Positions 17,554-25,600 of a DNA stretch of 64,000 bases are shown piece after piece. Origin of the DNA: Nonomuraea aurantiaca (GTDB lineage Bacteria; Actinomycetota; Actinomycetes; Streptosporangiales; Streptosporangiaceae). The notes beneath the pieces were generated by a model. It was not told the origin of the DNA. It worked only from the letters and a program-made list of their open reading frames with translations, and searched no databases. The position numbers were made by a program, and so were the translations under genes. Where the stretch lies: assembly GCF_020215705.1 (NCBI RefSeq), contig NZ_JAIWNB010000023.1, forward strand, positions 1-64,000, in the 5' to 3' direction. The number at the start of each line of letters is the position of its first letter. Position 1 is the stretch's first letter.

Positions 17554-19191
17554 TCAGCGGTGATGGCGCAGCCCTGTCATCTGTTCCAGGTCGTGCACCA
17601 TCGCGTCCGCCTGCTGGCGAAGCAGCCCGCGAGCGAGGAACCGGCCCGAGGAGGCCAAGAGCCCGATGTCGGCCGTATCCAAGAGACCGAGCCTGCGATC
17701 GTGGTGGACGACGATGTCTTCGAGATCGCCGTACGCTATGGCGACGACCCCTGACGGTCGATAGCTCGTATCGATGTCAGCCAGATGGATGTGCCGGTCG
17801 CTCAGCGCGATGACACCGGAGCCTGGGGTGGCTCCGGAGAGCCGGCAGGGTGCGAGCCGGATGAAGAGGGCGTCGTCGGCCAGCAAGCGCATCACGACCT
17901 CGACGAGCCCCTTTTTGTTGCCTATAGTGCGCTGCCAGTAGACGAGTTGTCCCTCTAACGCGCGGTCGATCAGGGCGCGGTCCCGAGGAAAGCCGGCAGG
18001 AGCGGTTCGGCCTGCCTTTTCCTGCCTGGCGCCCGGCGGAGGCGGGCCCGTTCCCGCCACCGGCGCGGCGAGCTTCAGGTACGCCTGCGTAGCGTATGCG
18101 GCCAGATCGAAGAACCACCGCCGATTGTCCCCGATCTCATGCCGTCCGGTAAACAACAGTCCGCAACCGACGAGGGAGAGTAGTGCCTGCAGGCGCCATT
18201 GATCGCCCCATCCCCTGTTGTCGGCCCACTCCTGCGCCGCGTTGCGGATGGCCCCTGCGACGGCGGCGTAACCCATCACCGCGGCACTGTCGGTGTCCGC
18301 GGGAGCGACGATCGCCCGGATCAGAGCGGCACGATTCGCCGAGCCCGGGGTGAACCCCTTGACCCACTCGCTGGCCATCGCCAGCAGGAGGTGCATCGGA
18401 TCGCGGGCGAGCGGCGCGTCGTCGGCGAACCTGCCCAGGTCGATCAGCCTGAACTCGTCCGGGCGATCAGGGCGCAGCACCACGTTGCGCGCGTTCAGGT
18501 CTCCGTGAGCGCAACCACGCTGGACCCAGACTGTGCTGTCGGTCCCCTCGAACGGCCGGTTCGCTGCAAGAGCGAGCGGATTGGGCAGCCAGCCGAGACC
18601 ATCGCCTGCCACCCAGTCGTCAGCAGGCGACAGGCCGTTCCGGGCCGCCCACAGCGTCAGGGCGCCCTGAGGAGCGAGCTTGGCGCCGAGGTGACTGCGA
18701 ACGTACTGGCAGCTTGTCAGGGGGTCCGAGGCGTGCTTCGAGGTGGGGTTCCAGTCCCTGAGGACGGAACCAATGACGACCGCGCAGATCTTTGCCAAGT
18801 CGGCTTCCTGAGGCAGATCAGCGAGCGGCTTCATCATGGACAGATCGCCGCCGGCGATCCGCAGGTGCAGCATCCACCACTTGCCCACGGGCACCGCGTC
18901 ATTGTTCGGTTCCACCAGATGGCGGTGTCTGAAATCCTTCGGCGACAACTTCAGCGCCCGCCTGGTCAGCCGTGCCTCCTCCGGACCATCTGGGAGGAAC
19001 TTGACGATCAGTTGGCGATCCTCGTTCCCCGGCTCGAACCAGCGGATCACACCAAGGGGCGCACCGCTGAGCCCGCCGGACAACCACCGGACGAGCCTGA
19101 TTTCGCCGTCGTGCGAAGCGCACCAGTCATCGAGCCCGGTACGGACGTGATCCGGCAGTTCCTCCCATCCATCACCGGAGAGCAAGCCCAC
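17554..19191 (-). CDS. APH-like kinase-fold protein (ternary-complex-associated type) with C-terminal PH-like region
   Basis: A 545-residue protein. The central part has an aminoglycoside-phosphotransferase-like core: RGCAHGDLNARNVVLRP (HGD..N catalytic loop) and EFRLIDLGRFADD (in place of IDF/DFG). The first 100 residues hold LSGGLSGAPLGVIRWFEPG and a lysine in DRQLIVKFLPDG, fitting the nucleotide-binding lobe. The last 110 residues (GVIALSDRHIHLADID, VAIAYGDLEDIVVH) look like a bacterial PH-type domain. From memory this resembles TCAD9-type domains of NTPase-centred conflict systems. Flanking CHAT/TPR remnants and the SMODS-NUDIX gene fit that context. Function is unproven. Confidence 0.6.
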   Translation of the reverse strand: MGLLSGDGWEELPDHVRTGLDDWCASHDGEIRLVRWLSGGLSGAPLGVIRWFEPGNEDRQLIVKFLPDGPEEARLTRRALKLSPKDFRHRHLVEPNNDAVPVGKWWMLHLRIAGGDLSMMKPLADLPQEADLAKICAVVIGSVLRDWNPTSKHASDPLTSCQYVRSHLGAKLAPQGALTLWAARNGLSPADDWVAGDGLGWLPNPLALAANRPFEGTDSTVWVQRGCAHGDLNARNVVLRPDRPDEFRLIDLGRFADDAPLARDPMHLLLAMASEWVKGFTPGSANRAALIRAIVAPADTDSAAVMGYAAVAGAIRNAAQEWADNRGWGDQWRLQALLSLVGCGLLFTGRHEIGDNRRWFFDLAAYATQAYLKLAAPVAGTGPPPPGARQEKAGRTAPAGFPRDRALIDRALEGQLVYWQRTIGNKKGLVEVVMRLLADDALFIRLAPCRLSGATPGSGVIALSDRHIHLADIDTSYRPSGVVAIAYGDLEDIVVHHDRRLGLLDTADIGLLASSGRFLARGLLRQQADAMVHDLEQMTGLRHHR

Positions 19192-19385
19192 GTGTCCCGT
19201 CCTTAGGGGGAGGCGAAACGATCGTCAACGACGCCAGACTATCCGCTGGAAGAATGGCATGGACCCTGATATACGGTCCACTGAACCGTCCACGCGGAGT
19301 GTGCGATGTCGGCTTTGTGGCCTGTGCTCGGCTTAGGGGGCGCCGCCATCCTCCCAGGATGAAGGCAACGACGACTGCTGCCACC

Positions 19386-19421
19386 GTTCATGATCAGGAT
19401 AAGTGCCATTGGATCATGAAC
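19386..19421. promoter_or_regulatory. Perfect inverted repeat in the divergent gap between the kinase-like and NUDIX genes
   Basis: GTTCATGATC (19386-19395) and GATCATGAAC (19412-19421) form 10-bp perfect arms around a 16-base spacer. The 573-bp gap 19192-19764 shows no gene and separates divergent genes, so a shared operator is plausible. The half-site spacing suits a dimeric regulator. Confidence 0.45.
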
Positions 19422-19764
19422 CGGAGCGACCAATCCGGGTTAACCAGCAAGAGTCCACAGATCGGCTAAGAGCACCAAAAATTGCAGGTCAGAAACGGTG
19501 TCTCTTATGATTCTGACAGGATCGGAGATCTACGCCGAACCTCTTGATCGAGCCCCGTTGCCCGCCCTCGCCATTCACAACGCGTGTCAGCTTTGCTGCG
19601 AGTCTTCCTGACCCGGTGTATGTCACGTAAGAGGGATGGAGAGTGCTCGTCGCTCACACCGGTTTCGCCAACTCTCATCGAACGTCATGGTCTTTTCCAC
19701 GCAGGCCTGCTATGTCAAGCTGGCATCGCGCTCCATTCCCGCGGAGCGAAGAGCCGGAGTCGCG

Positions 19765-20538
19765 ATGATCATTGGCATCATCTCTAGTCTCATCGCGAGC
19801 GTGATCGCCGGGATCGGCACCCTCGCCTGGCGTAATCGCAAGAATCTAGCCATCCTCACCGTGGTCTTGATGCCGGTGGGGACCGTCAGGGTCTCGTTAA
19901 GCACGCTACTACGAATCAAAGAGGGCGACCGGTACGTGCTGTTCCACACACCGTACACGCCGGGGTCCTACGGGCCCCCGGGCGGCGTCGTCAAGTTTCA
20001 CCACTCCGCCCAGCAGCACCTGGATCGCTTCTCCTTTCGTGAGGAACTGCGCGCAGCCCACGCCGGCGTCATGCAACGTGACCTGCGAGGCTTCGTACCC
20101 GCACGTCGGCTTGCGTCCTTCCTGCGCTGGTTCCACAGCGGATCGGGCCGGGAGTCGGCCACCGAATGTCTGCGTCGCGAGTTGCGCGAGGAGCTCTCTG
20201 AGATCGGTTACCCCGATCTGAGGGCAGAGGTGGAGAGCTTGGCGTTCCGGTTTGTGCGCAGGGTAGCGGAGCCGCCCCGCAAGGTGCCGGGCCGGGACTA
20301 CCGGCAGGTGCGCCTGTTCGAGGTGTACGACCTGGAAACCGGCGACGAGGCTGCCTCCCGCCTGAGTAGCCGCCTCCTCGATAGCGGGCGGGACGCGAAC
20401 GACCAGCGGGTGATCCTCGCCTCGAGTCAGGACATCGTCGGCGGGCGCTACGGTGAGCTGTTCATCGGCCCGCAGTCGGCGTTCCTCTTCGGCACCCGCC
20501 GCTACCGTCAGGACATCCCGCCGGTCGCGCGTGCCTGA
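19765..20538 (+). CDS. Membrane-anchored SMODS-associated NUDIX-like protein
   Basis: A 257-residue protein from ATG 19765 (GGAG six bases upstream). An N-terminal membrane helix reads IIGIISSLIASVIAGIGTLAW. The NUDIX fold follows: RYVLFHTPYTPGSYGPPGG as the early strand and glycine turn, then a long insert (VMQRDLRGFVPARRLASFL), and the box RESATECLRRELREELSEIG. The insert between glycine turn and REL..EE helix is characteristic of the SMODS-associated NUDIX family (PF18167 as I recall), predicted to process or sense nucleotide signals in CBASS-like immunity. No CD-NTase gene lies nearby, so the partner is missing or elsewhere. Confidence 0.7.
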   Translation: MIIGIISSLIASVIAGIGTLAWRNRKNLAILTVVLMPVGTVRVSLSTLLRIKEGDRYVLFHTPYTPGSYGPPGGVVKFHHSAQQHLDRFSFREELRAAHAGVMQRDLRGFVPARRLASFLRWFHSGSGRESATECLRRELREELSEIGYPDLRAEVESLAFRFVRRVAEPPRKVPGRDYRQVRLFEVYDLETGDEAASRLSSRLLDSGRDANDQRVILASSQDIVGGRYGELFIGPQSAFLFGTRRYRQDIPPVARA

Positions 20539-20744
20539 GACGGATGTCAGGCACCGTAGTGCGCGTAAGCCGCCTAGCAGGAGAGGGGAAGTTTCCGCGG
20601 GATCGGCGTAGCGCGGTGTGGGCTGCGTGCCTGCCGTCCCGTCCCGTCGTGGTGGCCGGGAGCGGCTAGGACAGCTCCGCGACCCCGCAGAGCGTTCTCA
20701 TTCATAACGGTTCGCGACATCGCGATCACGTAGCGGCAGCCGCG

Positions 20745-21225
20745 ATCATGAGGGCTCTCGCCAGGTGCAGTGGCTCCTCCGGCAGAGCGAAATCGGCCGC
20801 GCCGCTTTCGTATAAGGAGAGGTAGACGAAGTCGACGTGGTTCAGGTCCAGTTGGCAGACGTCGGGTCATCGTCGGCGGTCCGTCGTGCAGGCAAGCAGA
20901 TTCCGGTCGCTGAGGTTCGAAGAGATGCCCCGCCAGTCCTGGGGTCGGGTGCCAGATTCTCGATCGTGCCTCGCAGCGATGATCGTCTCGTCGAGGAAGA
21001 TGCGGTCGCCCATAGCGGTGAACCGGTCGGTCGCCACGCTGGCCAAAGGTTGGACAGATGCCCGGCCAGGTCGCCGGCTCGACCAGGAGGGCCGGTGGCT
21101 TCGACAGCCGCGCCGAATCGATCGGTCGCTGAGGAGAGCGCGGTGAGATCGCTGTTACGGCGATAGTCGCCCATGTGGGCGAGGGCTTCGCCGGTGGCGA
21201 CTGCGGCGGGAACTGGATGTGCCAT
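20745..21225 (-). pseudogene. TPR/CHAT protein remnant
   Basis: A proper start exists: AAGGAG six bases before ATG 21225, giving MAHPVPAAVATGEALAHMGD and a TPR-like beginning (LTALSSATDRFGAAVEATGP). The frame then degenerates. Near 20880-20750 another frame reads LDLNHVDFVYLSLYESGAAD and FALPEEPLHLARALMIAAAA, a CHAT-domain segment in which the usual LSAC catalytic cysteine is replaced. Parts of a TPR-CHAT gene have been deleted and fused out of frame. Confidence 0.55.
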
Positions 21226-21257
21226 GGCGTGCTCCTTCACTGGACCACACGACCACG

Positions 21258-21996
21258 TCAGCCAGGATCGACTGCCGCCCTCGGCGGATGTTGGAACGCA
21301 GCGCCGACACGCTCCAGAGCCGACGCCAGCACGGGGTCGGCGGCGCGAACCCGGTCGAGGTCGCCGCGGGTCTGCACCGCCATCGTCCAGAGCACTGCCC
21401 GGCTGCGTTCGAGCATCGCCGCCGCCGTGTCGGGCCGACCGATATCGAGGCAGGCGGCAGCGGCTGCGCCGGGCAGCCCCCGGTGCCCCGCGAGTAACCG
21501 TTCCCGGTCGGCGCGGGCGACGCCACGCCAGGCGAGCAGTGGAAGCAGGTTGGTCACCGCCTTGTAGGCGGTGACCGCGTCTTGGCTATGCCCGGTACGG
21601 ACCGACAGCTCCGCCCATCGGCGCCCGGCCGCCACCCGGTTGCCCGGCGGCGAACCAGACTCGGCCACCGCGGCAGACCAGGCTTGCGCGGCCAGGTCAC
21701 GCTCTCGCTCGTCACCCGTACGGTCGAACAGCGACTCATGGACGATGCCGAGGTTCAGCCCGGCCGCCGCCTGGAACGGGTGTCCCGCCGGCAGCACGGA
21801 CAGCGCCGCCTGGGCGTGGGCCAGCGCCGATGTGAGGTCGTCGGTGCTCTGGGACAGCCTATGCAGGGCGATGGCAAGGTTCGGCTCGTAGGCCGCGCGC
21901 CCAGGGTCGCCGGCCTGGGCACTGTGCCGGGCCTGTCGCAGCATCGCGACCGCACGGTCGAGGTCGTCGGGTGACTGGGTGAGCTCGTGCCGGCTC
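21258..21996 (-). pseudogene. TPR region of a CHAT-type protein, truncated at both ends
   Basis: About 245 residues in one frame carry TPR-like helices (DDLDRAVAMLRQARHSAQAG, HALQAALSVLPAGHP-like repeats) and the segment AAAMLERSRAVLWTMAVQTR that normally precedes a CHAT catalytic domain. The catalytic domain is missing because a stop falls at 21258. The 5' side runs into the oppositely oriented integrase remnant without a start. It is a decay product. Confidence 0.6.
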
Positions 21997-22005
21997 AGCC
22001 CCGCC

Positions 22006-22848
22006 GCGGTCGTCGAACTCCCGACGCCGACCGTCCCAAGGCGCTGGTATGGACCGAGGAGCGGGTCGCCGACTGGAACCGCGACCTGCATGATCGGCTG
22101 GCGGCGGAGGAGCGGCAGCGCGGGGCCCGGCTCAGCCGCGCCGCCATGATCAACGTGTACGCGTCCGTGCCCCGGCCATCCTCGGTAATGGTGTGGACGC
22201 CCTCGCACACCTACACCTTCCTCGCCCAGGCGGCCACCCACCGGCTGTCCGCGCTATACAGGTTGATCGCCCTGCGTGGGTTGCGTCGGGGCGAGGCGGT
22301 CGGGCTGCGCTGGAAGTACGTCGACCTCGCTGCTGGGACCGCCGGGGTGCACTGGCAGATCACCCAGCTGGGCTGGGAGCCGGTGCAGGGCAAGCCGAAG
22401 ACCGAGGCCAGCGACCGCACCATCGCCCTGGATGAGGACACCGTCACCGCATTGCGCGCGCATCGCAAGCGCCAAGCTGCCGAACGGCTGGCCGCAGGAG
22501 AGGCCTGGACGAACAGCGAGTTCGTCTTCACCGACGAGATCGGCCGGCCGCTGCACCCGCAGCAGGTCAGCGACCAGTTCTACCAGCTGGCCTTCCTGGT
22601 GGGGCTGCCACCGGTGCGGCTGCACGACCTGCCATGGCGCCGCCTCGCTGATGCTCGCCGCGGGAGTCGACCTGAAGGTCGTGCAGGAGACCCTCGGTCA
22701 CGTCTCCTCCACCTTCACCCGCGACACCTACACCAGCGTCTACCCGGAAGTGGCCCGCGCCGCCGCAGAATCGACCGCCGCCCTGGTCAACACCGCAGCC
22801 GGCAGCGCTCAAACGGCCCGGCTGATCACGCTGCCGACCCACACCTGA
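22006..22848 (+). pseudogene. Element A tyrosine integrase, truncated and frameshifted
   Basis: The reading starts inside the protein (VMVWTPSHTYTFLAQAATH), then LIALRGLRRGEAVGLRW carries the first catalytic Arg. The sequence at 22629-22635 lacks two bases, so the HxxR motif becomes HDLPWRR in the original frame, while the next frame continues GAASLMLAAGVDLKVVQETL, GHVSS and TRDTYTSVYPEVARAA with the catalytic Tyr. The N-terminal arm-binding domain is also missing. It ends about 440 bp before the right attachment repeat, the normal place for an AICE integrase. It should be inactive. Confidence 0.85.
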
Positions 22849-23194
22849 CAGACCACCACCTGAACCGTCGAACCCAGGCAGGCCTGCCGATCCTCCGGCG
22901 GGCCTGCCTCTCTCGTCCTCAAGGGCTGTCGCACAGGCAGCGCAGCCTATCGATCTCCAAGCTGCGCTGGAACGGGCCGAGAAGAGCGCCCGAGAAGCAG
23001 CGGATCTTTTCTCCGCTGGTCACCAGCGGCCTGGCCCCCAAGACGAGCCCACTTGCACAAGGCTTGACCGGGTATCAGCCCCCGTTGGCCAGCGGCGCTG
23101 CGCAGGCCTTCTGGCTCGATCTTCGGATGGTCGAGGGGTCTGAGGTGACGGTGGCGGTCTAAATGATCTACCGCGATACACGGTCCGTACACAA

Positions 23195-23213
23195 GAGCAA
23201 CCACCGAGCAACC
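23195..23213 (+). repeat. GAGCAACC arm-type repeat, right end of element A
   Basis: This 19-mer, GAGCAACCACCGAGCAACC, is identical to 4959-4977 near the left end of element A. It lies 72 bp inside the 23286 attachment repeat, supporting 4798 and 23286 as the two ends of one element. Confidence 0.65.
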
Positions 23214-23285
23214 GACCATGATCAAAAATGAGATTCAAGGCCAACGAGAACCGAGAAACCCCAGGTTGAACGCGGTATTGGTGAG

Positions 23286-23327
23286 TAGGGCGGGTGGGAC
23301 TTGAACCCACGACCCACGGATTATGAG
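23286..23327 (-). repeat. Central attachment repeat (element A right / element B left)
   Basis: The 42-bp tRNA-Met 3'-half sequence, identical to 4798-4839 and to the intact tRNA at 44733. The tRNA 5' half is absent. It is the junction between two tandemly integrated elements. Confidence 0.9.
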
Positions 23328-23392
23328 ACAGGCTTGCGCGATGCGTATTTGTGCAGGTGGGGGAGGGTGTCGGTAGTAAGTGAACCCGGATT

Positions 23393-23409
23393 TGCGCACG
23401 TATTTGGCA
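23393..23409 (+). repeat. Arm-type repeat, left end of element B
   Basis: TGCGCACGTATTTGGCA occurs here and identically at 44608-44624, each just inside an end of element B. A degenerate relative (GCGTATTTGTGCA) lies at about 23344. The element A 19-mer is not found in element B. These are probable arm sites for the element B integrase. Confidence 0.6.
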
Positions 23410-23530
23410 TGATCATGGACGCGCTGGCTTGTGGCGAGATCAATTGCCGGACCCATCTACCTATATCGCACCGACATGCGAACGGCCGTCTACGGGCTTC
23501 TCGGCGCTCCGCTAGAGAGCTGTTGATCGC

Positions 23531-24004
23531 TCAGTCGGTGTCGGGATGCTCCCTCTCCCACCAATCAGTCTTGCTGTGCCGCCACAACAGAGGGAGAGCC
23601 CACGCGACCGCTGCGGCAGGGCTTGCCGCAACGATGGCGAGTGCGGGGCCACCCACGTCGTTGCCCCCGTCCAGTCCCGTGACCACCATGGCGATGACCG
23701 TGAAGCCGAGCCCTACCCAATTGGCACATCCTTGGGACTGGAGAGGAAGCCAGCTCATCATCGCAAGGACTGCGAGGAAGGCCCCGATGCCTACGGGCGC
23801 AAGTAGCAAGGTCCAATCGTCGTAGGGCCTGAGCGCGACGTAGGGCCACGGAACCCAGAGGATCCACGCCGCTGCGACGACCGCCGCGAGTGCCACCCGA
23901 TGAATGGTCGGCCGTTTGGGAGGTATCCCGTAGGGGTTGGCGTCGATCTCTGCGAGTTTGGCTCGGCGCCACGCGCGTAACTTCTCAAACCATGAGATCC
24001 CCAC
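23531..24004 (-). CDS. Small integral membrane protein, unknown function
   Basis: A 157-residue protein with a charged N-terminus (WFEKLRAWRRAKLAEIDANP) and four hydrophobic stretches, among them VALAAVVAAAWILWVPWPYV, LLAPVGIGAFLAVLAMMSW and WVGLGFTVIAMVVTGL. I do not recognise a family. It is the first gene inside element B's left end and points toward the attachment site, so it is likely cargo. Confidence 0.6.
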   Translation of the reverse strand: MGISWFEKLRAWRRAKLAEIDANPYGIPPKRPTIHRVALAAVVAAAWILWVPWPYVALRPYDDWTLLLAPVGIGAFLAVLAMMSWLPLQSQGCANWVGLGFTVIAMVVTGLDGGNDVGGPALAIVAASPAAAVAWALPLLWRHSKTDWWEREHPDTD

Positions 24005-24054
24005 GGCCTTACGGTAGGTGTCCTCGCTCCTTTAGTCACGCCCTCCGCGACACG

Positions 24055-24516
24055 TCATTCCCCGAAGGTCAAGAGTGGTACGTCGTACAGTTCTGGATTC
24101 CGGGGCCGCGTCATGGACGGTGAGAGGACTTCGACCACGAGCATCTCAGTTAGGAATTGCACCTGGGCTGACAGGAGGTGACTCGTGTGGCCAATCGCAG
24201 ACCGCTCCTTGAGTCCAAGGGCGACATGGATGTGAGGCAGGATACCGCCTTTCTCGGGGGCCGCCGCGATGGTGCCGCATCCCATGGCTTCCGCGTTGGT
24301 CAGGTGAACCTTGGTCCACACTGGAGCTTCAGGGTTTTCAAGCTTTTCGCAAGTACCCACAATCTCGGCTTCGGCAAAGCCCGCGATGAACATGGGGATG
24401 TAGCCCTGACGAATGCCGTGTTCGCTGCAGAATTTCGCCAGGGCGGTCATGAAGTCGTCGCCGTGGTCGAAAGTGACTCCGAAAGTACGTCCGGTCGTCA
24501 GCTCGCGGGCTCGCAT
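24055..24516 (-). CDS. PPC/DUF296 domain protein
   Basis: A 153-residue single-domain protein of the PCC/PPC (DUF296) family. Features are the opening MRARELTTGRTFGVTFDHGD, the core GIRQGYIPMFIAGFAEAEIVG-like strand pair, and ILPHIHVALGLKE with the HxH pair that binds metal in bacterial members. Stand-alone bacterial copies are trimeric cytoplasmic proteins of uncertain role. It is next to, and co-directional with, the asparaginase gene (55-bp gap), so they may be one unit. Confidence 0.8.
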   Translation of the reverse strand: MRARELTTGRTFGVTFDHGDDFMTALAKFCSEHGIRQGYIPMFIAGFAEAEIVGTCEKLENPEAPVWTKVHLTNAEAMGCGTIAAAPEKGGILPHIHVALGLKERSAIGHTSHLLSAQVQFLTEMLVVEVLSPSMTRPRNPELYDVPLLTFGE

Positions 24517-24571
24517 ACGCTCTCGATTCTTTCAAAGATTAAATGTGCTCATTCATCGAATTATCAGGAAT

Positions 24572-25564
24572 TCATCCACGACCCCCAACTTCCGCGAACG
24601 TCTCCCTGATCGACCTGGTGCCAACCCCCGACGCGAGAAGCAGATAGAGAAGAATGCGCGCCTTCAGAGGGTCAAGGTAACCCGCTGGGATCAAACCGCG
24701 TGCCAGCAGATCGGACTCTGACCCCTCGAAGCCATACGTTTGCTCGTGAACAGGACCGGCGCCCGTCCGCGAGGCCAACACGACGGGCTTGACTGACGCG
24801 AGCTTGGCCAGCGCCGGCACCATGCCCGCGGGAACATGCCCGACACCGAAAGCGCCGACAATCAGACCATCGACCTCTTGGCCCATGGTTGAAACAAGCT
24901 CTCCACCGTCGCCCAGCGCGACAGTGAACAGACCGACCTTGACCGTGCGCCACGTGTCAGGCGTCAGGATCGGCCCTCTCGCCATACGCAACGGGACGTC
25001 CACATGGCCCTCGACCACGTGGCCGATCGGTCCGTGATTCGGCGAAACGAACGCCGCCGTACTGCTGGTGTGGGTCTTACGGAGCCAGCGCGCTGCGTGG
25101 ATCTGGTCATTGAAAACGACCAAGCAACCCAAGTCACGCGCCGAAAGACTCGTGGCCGTACGAATCGCGCCCAACAGATTGGCGGGGCCATCCGCGCCAG
25201 CCATGGACGGGTTCCGCATCGCCCCCGTAACTACCACCGGAGCTTCGTCCTCCCACAAGAGATCCAGCACGTAGGCGGTCTCCTCGATGGTGTCGGTCCC
25301 CTGAGTGACCACAACGCCGGCCGCGCCGTTGAGCACCGCTCCCTTCATCGCTTCCGTAAGCTCGATGAGGTCGGCGAAGGAGAGCGACGCGCCAGGGAGC
25401 TGCCGGAAAGTTTGCACGTCCAGCTCGACAGCGATGTTGTCGAGCCCCGGAACAGCCGCAAGCAACTCCTTGGCGGTCAACGTGGGCACAACCCCGTTGG
25501 CTCCGGGAACCATGGCGATGGTGCCGCCCAGGGAGAACACGGCTACGCGGGCAGGGGCAGTCAT
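24572..25564 (-). CDS. L-asparaginase family amidohydrolase
   Basis: A 330-residue asparaginase hydrolysing asparagine or a related amide. Both threonine motifs are present: VFSLGGTIAMVPG (first catalytic Thr) near residue 13 and VVVTQGTDTIEETAYVL near residue 85, with the later GAMRNPSMAGADGPANLL. No signal peptide is seen, so it is cytoplasmic. It lies between the PPC protein gene and the XRE regulator gene, all in one direction, and looks like cargo of element B. Confidence 0.9.
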   Translation of the reverse strand: MTAPARVAVFSLGGTIAMVPGANGVVPTLTAKELLAAVPGLDNIAVELDVQTFRQLPGASLSFADLIELTEAMKGAVLNGAAGVVVTQGTDTIEETAYVLDLLWEDEAPVVVTGAMRNPSMAGADGPANLLGAIRTATSLSARDLGCLVVFNDQIHAARWLRKTHTSSTAAFVSPNHGPIGHVVEGHVDVPLRMARGPILTPDTWRTVKVGLFTVALGDGGELVSTMGQEVDGLIVGAFGVGHVPAGMVPALAKLASVKPVVLASRTGAGPVHEQTYGFEGSESDLLARGLIPAGYLDPLKARILLYLLLASGVGTRSIRETFAEVGGRG

Positions 25565-25600
25565 TAGGGAACCTTCTTACAGGTCGGAGTACGTGGCCAG

